Shown in pieces: positions 1-8,907 of a stretch of DNA of 64,000 nt. The first letter of the stretch is position 1. Each line of letters begins with the position of its first letter. The DNA is taken from positions 21,006 to 85,005 of the forward strand of contig CALODS010000055.1 in assembly GCA_942492225.1 (NCBI GenBank), read 5' to 3'. The stretch comes from JAFGTX01 sp942492225 (lineage in GTDB: Bacteria > Bacillota > Clostridia > Peptostreptococcales > Acidaminobacteraceae). The position numbers were made by a program, and so were the translations under genes. A model generated the notes under the pieces. The model was given only the letters and a program-made list of their open reading frames with translations. It did no database searches and was not told where the DNA came from.

Positions 1-570
1 ATGAAACATCAACAAGTACAACATCATTGGAGTTATTTTATTAATTTAGAAAAAGATTTTGAAAAGTTGACCCATTATATTGAACCTTCAAAGAATAACT
101 ATTCAGTTTATTCTTTTGAACTAAATAAAATAATACTATTGGCGTGTTCAGAATTCGAAGTACTTTGCAAAGAATTTTGCGAAAGTTTTGAGAAAAATAA
201 GAATTATGATTTCGTAAAAATTGATGATTTAAGAAATGCCTTGTGCCATAAATATCCTAATTTACCGGATGTACAAATTAGATTGCCTAGAACGGATCTT
301 GTCATACGGCCATTACTTACATGGCGAGAAAATCATCAACCCGATTGGTGGAGGGATCATAATGCTGTAAAGCATGATCGATTTGATTATTATCATTTAT
401 CGAATTTAGAAAATGCCATCAAATCTTTATCTGCTCTAATGGCGTTAAATTTATATGTTCATCGTGAATATAATGTAGCAATTAATACATTTCCACAAGT
501 GCTAGATGCACCTTACTTGCCAGAAGAAATGTTGACACAAGGAAAAGCGTCGTTGCCAGATTTTAAATAA
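1..570 (+). CDS. HEPN-like hypothetical protein
   Basis: I do not recognise the family with certainty. The 189-residue product looks mostly helical and soluble, with no signal peptide or membrane segment. Residues ~113-127 contain WWRDHNAVKHDR, which includes an Arg-x6-His spacing (R..H) as found in HEPN-type proteins, many of which are RNases or toxin components. The layout of an N-terminal helical pair, then WW..HN.VKHDR, then a helix rich in Asn, Leu and Ala fits that superfamily by eye only. The ATG is the first base of the window, so the start and any upstream partner cannot be checked. The gene converges on the diguanylate cyclase gene and shares a terminator with it. Alternative: an uncharacterised conserved protein without nuclease activity. 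Confidence 0.55.
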   Translation: MKHQQVQHHWSYFINLEKDFEKLTHYIEPSKNNYSVYSFELNKIILLACSEFEVLCKEFCESFEKNKNYDFVKIDDLRNALCHKYPNLPDVQIRLPRTDLVIRPLLTWRENHQPDWWRDHNAVKHDRFDYYHLSNLENAIKSLSALMALNLYVHREYNVAINTFPQVLDAPYLPEEMLTQGKASLPDFK

Positions 571-595
571 ACAGTCTCAGGAAGACTGTTTATTT
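565..595. terminator. bidirectional rho-independent terminator
   Basis: A 13-bp perfect stem (core AACAGTCT / AGACTGTT, loop CAGGA) is followed by a T run on the + strand and by an A/T-rich tail on the - strand. It lies between two convergent genes, and the stop codon of the minus-strand gene falls inside the stem. Confidence 0.85.
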
Positions 596-2289
596 TTTTG
601 TTTCATTTTATACATTTGTGTATCGGCATCTTTAATCATTTGATCAATGTCTTTTCTATCACCTGCACTATAATGACTTATACCAATGGATAAACCGATA
701 TATTTAGACGGGGGGATTTTAATTATTGAATTTGTTTTTTGATGAATATGATGATTGTAACCATCTTCACTAGAAAGATCGTTAATCAGTTTGTTTGCAA
801 GTTCATTCGCACTAGCAATATCTTGATTTGGTAACAATATAATAAATTCATCACCACCATAACGAGAAAAAATTGAAGGTGAAGGTAGAGTCAACAATAT
901 ATTTTTGGTGAATTCAGTCAAAAGATAATCACCAATATCATGTCCAAAATTATCATTATAGAATTTAAAATTGTCTAAATCCATAAAGAGTAAAGTGAAT
1001 CCATGAATCAAAAAATCATCTGTTTCTTTTATGAGTCGTCCAATTTCTTCATAAAGTTTTGTTCGATTAATGAGCCCTGTCAATTGGTCCGTTGATGCAA
1101 TATTTATAAGTTGACTATTTAGATGATTAAGTTGCTGATTGTGTTCATCTAATTGCCTATTTGCACTGTTTAACTCAGCTGTACGTTCTGAAACAAGATA
1201 TTCAAGATTTTCAGTGTGATGCTTAATTGATTTTGTCATCTTATTGTAGGCAGAGACCAGTTGTCCAATTTCATCAGTGCTTTCTTCATAATCTAACATT
1301 ATAAAGTCCATTTGTTCTGATTGTTTTACTGCTTCCGTTAGTTTTAAGAGTGGCTGTGAAAATTTGTGTGCAAAGAAAATGGTTATCAAGATGGTTATTA
1401 GCATAATCATGAACGTAGAAAAAATAAGATTACTAGACATATCTGAAATAGGTCGATTAATCTCTTGTTTAGGTGTTGTAATCGCAAGCCGCCATCCTGG
1501 AGTGTTTGGAATGGTTCTATAGGTAATTATTTTAGCAACGTCTTCAACTGAGTCAAAGTATTCACCTGTACCAGAAAGCTGTTTATACATATTTTCACCA
1601 ATGTCACTGAGACCAGGATATCCAAGTGCATCTGCATTAAAAATATTATAATTCATAATTATTTCAGTTTTTGGATGGGCCAAGACCAGTCCAGTTTCAT
1701 CAAGAATCCAGCCATAACTGGCCCCTTCTAACTTAATTGAAGAAACTAATTTAGAAACAGTTTCAAGGTCAATGACACCGGCTATTGCACCAATAAAGTC
1801 ATCTGTTTTGTCTAAAATTGGTATACCTATGACTATAACTGGCGCATTGGTTACACGGCCTATGATGGGATTGCTAATAATAAAAGGAGGGTGGTCTTTG
1901 GCCAACCGTTTATAATAATCACGATCTTTTATATCACCGTTATAACCACTAGGATCATGGAAGGTTCCTTCTTTAGTAATAAAAATTGTATTAACAAAAT
2001 TATAGTGTTCAGAGGTTATTAAATCACTTAACAATTTAGTGTTTTCAGGAGTTATTAATCGTTGAAATTGTTCCATTTCAGCTAGCGTTGATAATACACT
2101 AATATGTTTATCAATAAGCAAAGCGATATGATTACTGTATAATTCACTTGTTTCTATAGAATTATCAAGTTTTAATTTGAGTAAATGTTTTGATTTGTTG
2201 GTGAAAAAAAAGACCGCACATGTTACAATTACAAACATCACAAGAATTAAACTATAAGCTAAAAATTTATTTTGTAAAGATTTAAACAT
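577..2289 (-). CDS. membrane diguanylate cyclase (dCache-HAMP-GGDEF)
   Basis: Makes cyclic di-GMP from two GTP in response to an extracellular signal. The N-terminal membrane segment (about residues 10-30) is followed by a ~240-residue outer domain of dCache type (FITKEGTFHDPSGY, RDYYKRL, GWRLAITTP), a second membrane segment, a HAMP stretch, a short coiled coil and a C-terminal GGDEF domain with RYGGDEFIILLP and FMDLDNFKFYND. The inhibitory RxxD site normally five residues before GGDEF is absent, so product inhibition is probably lost. A longer reading from an ATG at 2319 is possible, but an AGAAAGGA ribosome site lies just upstream of the ATG at 2289, so I chose that start (570 aa). It is divergent from the next GGDEF gene. 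Confidence 0.9.
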   Translation of the reverse strand: MFKSLQNKFLAYSLILVMFVIVTCAVFFFTNKSKHLLKLKLDNSIETSELYSNHIALLIDKHISVLSTLAEMEQFQRLITPENTKLLSDLITSEHYNFVNTIFITKEGTFHDPSGYNGDIKDRDYYKRLAKDHPPFIISNPIIGRVTNAPVIVIGIPILDKTDDFIGAIAGVIDLETVSKLVSSIKLEGASYGWILDETGLVLAHPKTEIIMNYNIFNADALGYPGLSDIGENMYKQLSGTGEYFDSVEDVAKIITYRTIPNTPGWRLAITTPKQEINRPISDMSSNLIFSTFMIMLITILITIFFAHKFSQPLLKLTEAVKQSEQMDFIMLDYEESTDEIGQLVSAYNKMTKSIKHHTENLEYLVSERTAELNSANRQLDEHNQQLNHLNSQLINIASTDQLTGLINRTKLYEEIGRLIKETDDFLIHGFTLLFMDLDNFKFYNDNFGHDIGDYLLTEFTKNILLTLPSPSIFSRYGGDEFIILLPNQDIASANELANKLINDLSSEDGYNHHIHQKTNSIIKIPPSKYIGLSIGISHYSAGDRKDIDQMIKDADTQMYKMKQKNKQSS

Positions 2290-2422
2290 CACTTTATCCT
2301 TTCTCTTTGAATGAATCATGTATGGATATATTATATAGAAAAAACGCCTATAATGATATCTTTTAATAAGGAAGGGGTATAAAGTATTTTAAATGTTGCT
2401 ATAAATTATGAGGGAGGTCATC

Positions 2423-3427
2423 ATGAGAAATGCAGAAATATATATTAGGAATAAAAAAACATCAAAAAAGGTCAATATTACGGATGACAATAAACCGGAA
2501 ATAGATGATTTAATGGTAGAAAAATGGCAAAAAATAATCAATCTTGTTGCTGAAATATTCAATGTCCCTGCGGGGCTTATTATGAAAATAACCAAAGGCA
2601 GTATGAAAGTATATCTTAAAAGCAGTAATAGCAGTAATCCTTATAAAGTTGGAGAAGAGGGCTGTTTAGGTACCGGTTTATATTGTGAGACGGTCATTGG
2701 GAATGATTCTGAACTACTTGTTGCTAATGCCTTAGAGGATGAACAGTGGAAGTATAATCCAGATGTTGAACTTAATATGATCTCCTACTATGGCCTGCCT
2801 ATACATTGGCCAGACCAAAGCTTTTTCGGCACTATTTGTGTGTTAGATGATACCTATAATGACTATACGGAGCAATTTAAACGATTGTTGAAGAGTTTTA
2901 AAGAAGTGATTGAAGACGATTTAAAATTACTGATGAGTCAACAACAGCTGAATTATCTTGCGAATAAAGATTATTTGACTGGTGCCTATAATAGAGAAGC
3001 GATGGTTCGCTTTATGGAAGAGGAGTTAAAGCGCTCTCAGCGAACAAAAGTTTATTTTAGCATTGTTTTGATTGATATTGATGAGTTCAGTAGATTGAAT
3101 CAATTAGTTGGGTATTCAATAGGTGATTTAATTTTAGTGGATTTTGTTAATCTTATTGAACGTGAAGTAAGAACAATTGATAGTGTAGGACGCTGGGCTG
3201 GTGATGAACTGATCGTTCTTTGTCCAAATACAAATGAGACAGGTGCAAAAAAAATTGTGACGAAGCTGGATAAAATTATTGAGGCACACGAATTTCATGA
3301 TAAACATCATCTGACTTGTAGTTTTGGAGTAAGTACCTATATGAGTACCAATGATACGGTTGAGTACCTTATAAGTCAAGCAAATAGACATCTTGAAAAA
3401 GAAAAGAAAAAAGTAATGAAAGACTAG
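2423..3427 (+). CDS. GAF-GGDEF-like signalling protein
   Basis: Soluble signalling protein of 334 residues. Residues ~25-155 form a GAF-like sensor (LGTGLYCETVIG, YYGLPIHWPD, GTICVLDD), and the C-terminal ~165 residues form a GGDEF-family domain. The signature reads RWAGDELIVLCP, that is AGDEL instead of GGDEF. The upstream metal-binding block (VLIDIDEFSRLNQ) and the SFGVSTY block are kept. Some AGDEF proteins are active cyclases, but the final Leu makes activity uncertain. The inhibitory-site position reads RTID, an intact RxxD. The ATG at 2423 is preferred over the one at 2408 because GGGAGGT sits 5 bases upstream. It could be a c-di-GMP receptor instead of an enzyme. Confidence 0.85.
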   Translation: MRNAEIYIRNKKTSKKVNITDDNKPEIDDLMVEKWQKIINLVAEIFNVPAGLIMKITKGSMKVYLKSSNSSNPYKVGEEGCLGTGLYCETVIGNDSELLVANALEDEQWKYNPDVELNMISYYGLPIHWPDQSFFGTICVLDDTYNDYTEQFKRLLKSFKEVIEDDLKLLMSQQQLNYLANKDYLTGAYNREAMVRFMEEELKRSQRTKVYFSIVLIDIDEFSRLNQLVGYSIGDLILVDFVNLIEREVRTIDSVGRWAGDELIVLCPNTNETGAKKIVTKLDKIIEAHEFHDKHHLTCSFGVSTYMSTNDTVEYLISQANRHLEKEKKKVMKD

Positions 3428-3463
3428 ACAGTAAGTGTTTTTCATGGTTAAATTTTAGTGATA

Positions 3464-3505
3464 GAAAATTGGGTAGTCCAATTTTCGAAATGGGGACATA
3501 AGTCC
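3464..3505. promoter_or_regulatory. hairpin and palindrome upstream of the Crp-family gene
   Basis: A perfect 9-bp inverted repeat (GAAAATTGG / CCAATTTTC, 5-base loop, 3464-3486) is followed at 3494-3505 by GGACATAAGTCC, a 4+4 palindrome. There is no T tract, so this is more likely an operator region than a terminator. The regulator is unknown; autoregulation by the following Crp-family protein is a guess. Confidence 0.35.
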
Positions 3506-3548
3506 TTAAAATCATAGCGAATTATAGATATAATGGAGTTGTAAACAA

Positions 3549-4232
3549 GTGAACCTAAATCAAGTGCTCGCAAACTCAATTGAAATCAATGAACATATTT
3601 TGAAAAGTCCTCAAAGAATTCAAAATAAATGGACTCTACACAACTATTTCGCGGAAGATATCATTTGCGAGGTTGGAGAAAGTTATCCTTACTTTTTTGT
3701 TATTGTTGAAGGTCATGCCAATATTCAACATACGTCTGAAAAAGGAAAAACTTATTCACAATCCATATATGGTGTAGGAACTTATTTTGGTGAGTTAGAG
3801 ATTTTTGGCGGCAAACCATTTGTATGTAGCATTGAAGCAATGACGGATGTGACACTGATTCGATTGGAAAGACAGTACTTTTTAGAATGGATTCAAGAAG
3901 ACAATGATTTCTTATTCTATTTAATGAAGACACTGTGTGAAAGTTCATATGATTTATCTTTAAAAGCGAGTCAAGATACACTTTATTCTTTGACATTTAG
4001 AATATGTGATTACTTAATTGAATGCAAAGAAAAGGATATTTCGAATACCCATGCCAATGTGTTTTTAAGTAAAAAGTATCTGAGCGAGAAGTTTGTTGTA
4101 ACGAAGAGGAGTATCAACAGGATTCTCAAAGAGTTACAGGATAAAGGATTCATTGAAATCAAAGATTCTTACATTGAAGTTTTAGATTTGAATGGCTTGT
4201 TAGCTTTAAGAGAACAAACAAGATATCTATAG
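3549..4232 (+). CDS. Crp/Fnr-family regulator, YeiL-like, of the nucleoside locus
   Basis: Transcription factor of 227 residues: an N-terminal cyclic-nucleotide-binding-type beta-barrel (~30-125; VIVEGHANIQH, GTYFGELEIFGG) and a C-terminal winged helix (~165-215; LSEKFVVTKRSINRILKEL, then KGFIEIKDSYIEV). No FNR-type cysteine cluster is present. The start is GTG with TGGAG upstream. The gene lies 20 bases ahead of the BMP lipoprotein gene and reads in the same direction, so it probably controls nucleoside uptake. E. coli YeiL, a relative, also lies beside nucleoside genes. Effector unknown. Confidence 0.8.
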   Translation: MNLNQVLANSIEINEHILKSPQRIQNKWTLHNYFAEDIICEVGESYPYFFVIVEGHANIQHTSEKGKTYSQSIYGVGTYFGELEIFGGKPFVCSIEAMTDVTLIRLERQYFLEWIQEDNDFLFYLMKTLCESSYDLSLKASQDTLYSLTFRICDYLIECKEKDISNTHANVFLSKKYLSEKFVVTKRSINRILKELQDKGFIEIKDSYIEVLDLNGLLALREQTRYL

Positions 4233-4252
4233 GAAGAAACAGGGGGATAACA

Positions 4253-5326
4253 ATGAAAAAAAGAATAGCTTTATTAATGTGTTTACTAATGATGTTCACT
4301 GTAGTTTTGGCTGGTTGTGGCGGTACTACGACACCTGCTGAGGAAGCAAAAGAAACAACAGAAGTTGCAGAAAATACAGATGCGACAGAAGAAGTTGCTA
4401 AAGCACTTAATGTATCATTAGTTGTTGCTGGCGGCTTAGGTGATAGATCGTTCTATGATTCTTCAAATGAAGGTTTAGAAAGAGCGGTTACAGAATTAGG
4501 CGTAAATGGTAAAGTTCTTGAGTGTAAAAACGATCCATCGTTATTCAATGACCAATTAATCCAAGCATCAGAAATTAGTGATGTTGTAGTGGTTGTTGGA
4601 TTTGAATTCTATGATGTTATTCAAGAAGTAGCCGTTGAATTCCCAGAAAAATCTTATATCTATATTGACAATGTCATCGAAGGTATTGATAACATTACTT
4701 GTATCGACTACATGGAAAATGAAGGGTCGTTCTTAGCAGGTGCTGTTGCAGCAATGTTAACAACAACTGAAATGGAAGGCATGAATGCTGAGAAGAAAAT
4801 TGGTATGGTAGGCGGAATGGATATTCCTGTTATCAGAAACTTCCAAGTTGGTTTTGAAGCGGGTGCAAAACACATTGACCCAGAAATGACTGTAGAAACA
4901 ATCTTTGCTGGAGATTTTGAAGATCCTGCAAAAGGTAAAGAATCGGCATTAGCATTATATGCTAAAGGCGTAGACATTGTATTCCAAGTAGCTGGTAAAA
5001 CTGGCGAAGGTGTATTTGAAGCAGCTAAAGACAATGGTCAATATGCTGTTGGTGTTGATACAGATCAAAGATATATCGCACCAGATAACATCGTAGCATC
5101 AATGGTCAAAGGTGTTGGACTTTCAATTTATGAATCAGTAGAAAGAATTCAAAATGGTACATTTGAAAGTGGATCAGTTTACAAATACGGTATCAAAGAA
5201 AATGGTGTTGATGTATCTTACGGTACTGAAGACATGAAACAATTTGTAACTGAAGACATGAAGATAAAAGTACAAGAGTTAAGAGAAATGATTATTAATG
5301 GCGAAATCGTAGTACCTGAGGCATAA
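4253..5326 (+). CDS. nupN: BMP-family nucleoside-binding lipoprotein
   Basis: Extracellular solute-binding lipoprotein that captures nucleosides for the ABC transporter encoded next. The signal peptide ends in a lipobox (VVLAGC, Cys at ~22), followed by an acidic Thr/Glu-rich linker and a BMP/PnrA-type fold (GGLGDRSFYDSSNEGLERA, FLAGAVAAML, GMVGGMDIP, YAVGVDTDQ). The 357-residue length suits the family. A ribosome site AGGGGGATAA precedes the ATG. A hairpin after the gene probably keeps its level above that of the membrane subunits. BMP proteins can bind other ligands, but the phosphorylase downstream supports nucleosides. Confidence 0.9.
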   Translation: MKKRIALLMCLLMMFTVVLAGCGGTTTPAEEAKETTEVAENTDATEEVAKALNVSLVVAGGLGDRSFYDSSNEGLERAVTELGVNGKVLECKNDPSLFNDQLIQASEISDVVVVVGFEFYDVIQEVAVEFPEKSYIYIDNVIEGIDNITCIDYMENEGSFLAGAVAAMLTTTEMEGMNAEKKIGMVGGMDIPVIRNFQVGFEAGAKHIDPEMTVETIFAGDFEDPAKGKESALALYAKGVDIVFQVAGKTGEGVFEAAKDNGQYAVGVDTDQRYIAPDNIVASMVKGVGLSIYESVERIQNGTFESGSVYKYGIKENGVDVSYGTEDMKQFVTEDMKIKVQELREMIINGEIVVPEA

Positions 5327-5337
5327 GAAAACAACAG

Positions 5338-5370
5338 AGAGGCATTTTGCAGATCGCAATCTGCCTCTTT
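5338..5370 (+). terminator. attenuating hairpin after the lipoprotein gene
   Basis: An outer 7-bp stem AGAGGCA / TGCCTCT contains an inner GCAGAT / ATCTGC repeat and is followed by TTTAAAT, a weak T tail. It sits inside an otherwise co-directional operon, so partial read-through is expected. Confidence 0.6.
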
Positions 5371-5406
5371 AAATATTTATAATGAAAACAATGAAAGAGG
5401 TTTGGG

Positions 5407-6936
5407 ATGCCAGAAAAAATAATTGAATTTAAAAATGTATCAAAACGCTTCCCAGGTGTACTTGCGAATAGTCACGTTACAATGGATATTCGTAAAGGGG
5501 AAATTTTTGCACTCGTAGGAGAGAATGGTGCTGGTAAATCAACACTAATGAAAATGATGTATGGTCTTCATGCACCTACAGAGGGTGAAGTATTTATAAG
5601 AGGAAAAAAAGTGGAGAAGTTTTCACCGAGTTATGCCATTGAAAATGGTATTGGTATGGTACATCAACATTTTATGTTGGTACCATCATTTACAATTGCT
5701 GAAAACATTGTATTAGGAAATGAACGCAGGAAAAAGCGTATATTTATAGATAAACAAGAAGCGATAAGTGTTGTGGATAATTTATGTGACACGTATGGTT
5801 TAATCGTTGAGCCTGCATTGAAAATTGAAGATGTTTCAGTGGGTATTCAGCAGAGAGTGGAAATATTAAAAACGCTTTATCGTGGTGCTGATATTTTGAT
5901 TCTTGATGAACCTACAGCAGTATTAACGCCACAAGAAACTGAAGATTTATTTAAAGTCGTTAGAAAATTAGTTGATGAGCTGGGTAAAACAGTCATCATC
6001 ATTACCCACAAATTAAATGAAGTTATGGCACTTTCCGACCGTGTAGGCGTTATGCGTCAAGGAGAATTGCTTGGTGTTGTTGATACAATATCAACTGATG
6101 AAAAACAATTGGCTGAAATGATGGTTGGAAGAGAAGTTTTATTTGATAAATTAGATAAAAAAGAGACAACGGGCGACATTCTTATTGAAGCAAAAGGTCT
6201 TGTTGCGAAAGATAAGAGAGGCTTTAGCGCTCTAAAAGGTGTTGACATTAGTGTCCGTGCAGGAGAAATTCTTGGTGTTGCAGGAGTAGAAGGCAACGGA
6301 CAAACGGAATTAATCGAAGTGCTTTCTGGCATGCGACCATATGAATCAGGTGAAATAAATATTAATGGTCAATCTGTTAAACGCTTATCGCCAGATGAAA
6401 TAAGACGATTAGGCGTAGCTCATATTCCAGAAGATAGATTGGTAACAGGTCTCAGTAAAGAGTCCTCTATTGAAGACAACCTTTTAATGGGTCTGCAACA
6501 TTCAGAACCTTATGCAAGTCATGGGATACACTTAAAAAGAAAAGTTATCGGTAAACATGCCAATCAGTTAATAGAAGAATTTGATGTTAGAACGGCAAAT
6601 AAAGAAGTAAAAATTGGCGCTTTATCTGGTGGTAATATGCAAAAAGTTGTTATTGCGAGAGAATTTTCTTTTGAGACGCCAATTCTATTAATTTCACAGC
6701 CGACACGTGGGGTGGATATTGGTGCGATTGAATTTATACATGAACAAATCATAAAAAAACGTAATGAAGGCTGTGCGATTATACTTGTTTCAGCTGAACT
6801 TGACGAAATTTTCAGATTGTCAGATCGTATGATTACCCTCTATGAAGGAGAAATTACTGGTGAATTCAATAGCGGGGAAATAACAAAAAAAGACATTGGT
6901 TTTTATATGACTGGTAATAGAAATGAGGAGGCATAA
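5407..6936 (+). CDS. nupO: nucleoside ABC transporter ATP-binding protein (two cassettes)
   Basis: Cytoplasmic ATPase that powers nucleoside import, 509 residues with two fused ABC domains as in the sugar and nucleoside importers of the RbsA/NupO type. The first cassette has Walker A GENGAGKST, and Walker B ILILDEPTAVL. The second has a degenerate Walker A (GVEGNGQTE), signature LSGGNMQKV and a Walker B-like ILLISQPTRGVD in which the usual LxxD/E ends differently. This asymmetry is normal for the family. The TAA is directly followed by the ATG of the first permease, so translation is probably coupled. Confidence 0.93.
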   Translation: MPEKIIEFKNVSKRFPGVLANSHVTMDIRKGEIFALVGENGAGKSTLMKMMYGLHAPTEGEVFIRGKKVEKFSPSYAIENGIGMVHQHFMLVPSFTIAENIVLGNERRKKRIFIDKQEAISVVDNLCDTYGLIVEPALKIEDVSVGIQQRVEILKTLYRGADILILDEPTAVLTPQETEDLFKVVRKLVDELGKTVIIITHKLNEVMALSDRVGVMRQGELLGVVDTISTDEKQLAEMMVGREVLFDKLDKKETTGDILIEAKGLVAKDKRGFSALKGVDISVRAGEILGVAGVEGNGQTELIEVLSGMRPYESGEININGQSVKRLSPDEIRRLGVAHIPEDRLVTGLSKESSIEDNLLMGLQHSEPYASHGIHLKRKVIGKHANQLIEEFDVRTANKEVKIGALSGGNMQKVVIAREFSFETPILLISQPTRGVDIGAIEFIHEQIIKKRNEGCAIILVSAELDEIFRLSDRMITLYEGEITGEFNSGEITKKDIGFYMTGNRNEEA

Positions 6937-7998
6937 ATGGAACGCTTAAAAATAAAACAAAATACGGACTATTTAGTGTCTTTAGCGCTGGCTATTACAG
7001 CAGCACTCATTATTGGTGCATTGATAATGATTTCCAACGGACAAAATCCTGCAGTGGGTTATACGTCGTTGATAGTAGGTGCTTTTGGTTCAAAATATAA
7101 ATTTGCGACAACACTTGCTAAAACTGTCCCACTTATTCTAACAGGGTTGGCAACAGCCATCTCATTTAGAGCAGGGATATTTAATATTGGTGGAGAGGGA
7201 CAGCTATATCTAGGCGCTTTTGCAGCAGCTTATGTAGGGTTTACTTTTACATCATTGCCAGTTGTGGTAGCAATTTTATTCGCGATGTTAGCTTCAGCAG
7301 TTGTAGGGGCAGCTTATGCATATATTCCAGCAATTTTAAAAGTAAAATATAAAGTGGATGAAGTTATTACGACAATTATGTTAAACAGTGTAGCAATATT
7401 GTTTACAAATTATCTTGTGAATTATCCGTTTGCAGCGGATCAAGGGAAAATGGGTGGTACGAATATGATTGATGCCGCTTATAAATTTCCCAACCTTGTA
7501 AGATTATCGAAATTAAATACGAGCATTTTTTATACAGCACTTATTGCATTATTCATGTACTATTTATTACAAAAAACATCTTTTGGATACAATTTTAAGA
7601 TGGTAGGAGAAAATGGTATTTTTTCTAAATATGCTGGGGTAAACAATGGTAAGTATATGATTGTTGCTATGTTAATTTCAGGTGCGCTTTGTGGTATTGC
7701 AGGTGCATTCGAAGTTTATGGAACTCATTATAGATTTTTACAAAACATTTCACCCGGATTTGCTTTTGATGGGATGTTGGTTGCTTTAATTGTACGTAAC
7801 AATCCAATTGGTATCATTTTTATGTCTCTATTCTTTGCTGTGTTGAAAACTGGTTCTGCTTCTATGGAAGTTGCGACAGGGATCCCATCAGAGATGGTAC
7901 TGGTAATACAGTCAATTATTATTCTCTTTATTGCAGGAGAACAAGGGTTTAAAAATATTTATAAAAAAATGAAACTTGAAAGAAAAGAGGTGGCCTAA
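6937..7998 (+). CDS. nupP: nucleoside ABC transporter permease 1
   Basis: Integral membrane subunit of the BMP-type nucleoside importer, 353 residues with about 8-10 hydrophobic helices. Family hallmarks of the branched-chain/ribose permease group are visible: FRAGIFNIGGEGQLYLGA near residue 80 and NNPIGIIFMSLFFA near the C-terminus. It starts on the base after the ATPase stop codon and ends one base before the second permease, forming a tight ATPase-permease-permease unit. Confidence 0.92.
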   Translation: MERLKIKQNTDYLVSLALAITAALIIGALIMISNGQNPAVGYTSLIVGAFGSKYKFATTLAKTVPLILTGLATAISFRAGIFNIGGEGQLYLGAFAAAYVGFTFTSLPVVVAILFAMLASAVVGAAYAYIPAILKVKYKVDEVITTIMLNSVAILFTNYLVNYPFAADQGKMGGTNMIDAAYKFPNLVRLSKLNTSIFYTALIALFMYYLLQKTSFGYNFKMVGENGIFSKYAGVNNGKYMIVAMLISGALCGIAGAFEVYGTHYRFLQNISPGFAFDGMLVALIVRNNPIGIIFMSLFFAVLKTGSASMEVATGIPSEMVLVIQSIIILFIAGEQGFKNIYKKMKLERKEVA

Positions 7999-8907
7999 AT
8001 GTTAGAAGATGTGTTTAACCTAACCTTATTACAAAATACAATTCGTACAGCCACACCTCTTATATTAGCTGCTTTAGGTGGCTTATTGACAATGCATGCA
8101 GGTATTTTAAATATTGGTATGGAGGGTATGATATTAATTGGTGCATTCTTTGGCGTCCTAGGCAGTTATATGTTTAGCAGTGCCTTAATGGGTGTAATTA
8201 TTGCCATCATCTCTGGTGTTCTAATAGGCTTGCTATTTGGCGTGTTTGTTATTGATTTAGAGTCAGATGAATTTATTATTGGTATTGCTATCAATATATT
8301 TGCAGGTGGTTTAACAATATTTTTGTTAAGAAGCATTTTTGGTGTGAAAGGTGCGTTCTCTTCTCCAGATATTGTTGCGTTACCAGATATACATTTACCG
8401 TTCATTGGCGCAATACCTTTTTTGGATACCATATTAAATAATCATTCTGTGTTTGTCTATTTAAGTTGGATTTTGGTTGTTTTAGTTTATATTTTTCTTT
8501 ATAAAACACCATATGGTTTCTGGTTAAGAGCATCAGGTGAACATCCTGAAGCATTGGAGACTGCTGGAATTAGTCCTAAGAAAATGAAATATATGAGTGC
8601 GATTTTATGTGGTGTGTTTTGCGGAATGGCAGGCGCCCATTTATCACTAGGTTATTTAACATTATTCACAGAAAACATGAGTGCCGGAAGAGGCTTTATA
8701 TCTCTTGCAGCCATTATATTTGGTTCTGCAAACCCAATTAATACTTTTGGAGCATCGTTACTGTTTGGATTTTTTGATGCCCTTGGGATTCGTTTACAAG
8801 GTGTCGGTATACCATCACAGTTTACTCAAATGATTCCTTATATTGTTACAGTAGTAGCACTATTAATTGTTGTACAGCGCAAGAATAAAGGAAAGGTTTC
8901 AGAATAA
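7999..8907 (+). CDS. nupQ: nucleoside ABC transporter permease 2
   Basis: Second membrane subunit, 302 residues, shorter than its partner as usual. LTMHAGILNIGMEGMILIGA (about residues 30-50) and the C-terminal GSANPINTFGASLLFGFFDA are characteristic. It overlaps the following flavoprotein gene by one base (TAATG), so that enzyme is very likely co-translated with the transporter. Confidence 0.92.
   Translation: MLEDVFNLTLLQNTIRTATPLILAALGGLLTMHAGILNIGMEGMILIGAFFGVLGSYMFSSALMGVIIAIISGVLIGLLFGVFVIDLESDEFIIGIAINIFAGGLTIFLLRSIFGVKGAFSSPDIVALPDIHLPFIGAIPFLDTILNNHSVFVYLSWILVVLVYIFLYKTPYGFWLRASGEHPEALETAGISPKKMKYMSAILCGVFCGMAGAHLSLGYLTLFTENMSAGRGFISLAAIIFGSANPINTFGASLLFGFFDALGIRLQGVGIPSQFTQMIPYIVTVVALLIVVQRKNKGKVSE

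Noticed and set aside
3521..3540. Promoter from TATAAT at 3529 for the Crp-family gene
   Set aside because: It would start transcription after or within the ribosome site of the GTG start, so it is probably a chance match.
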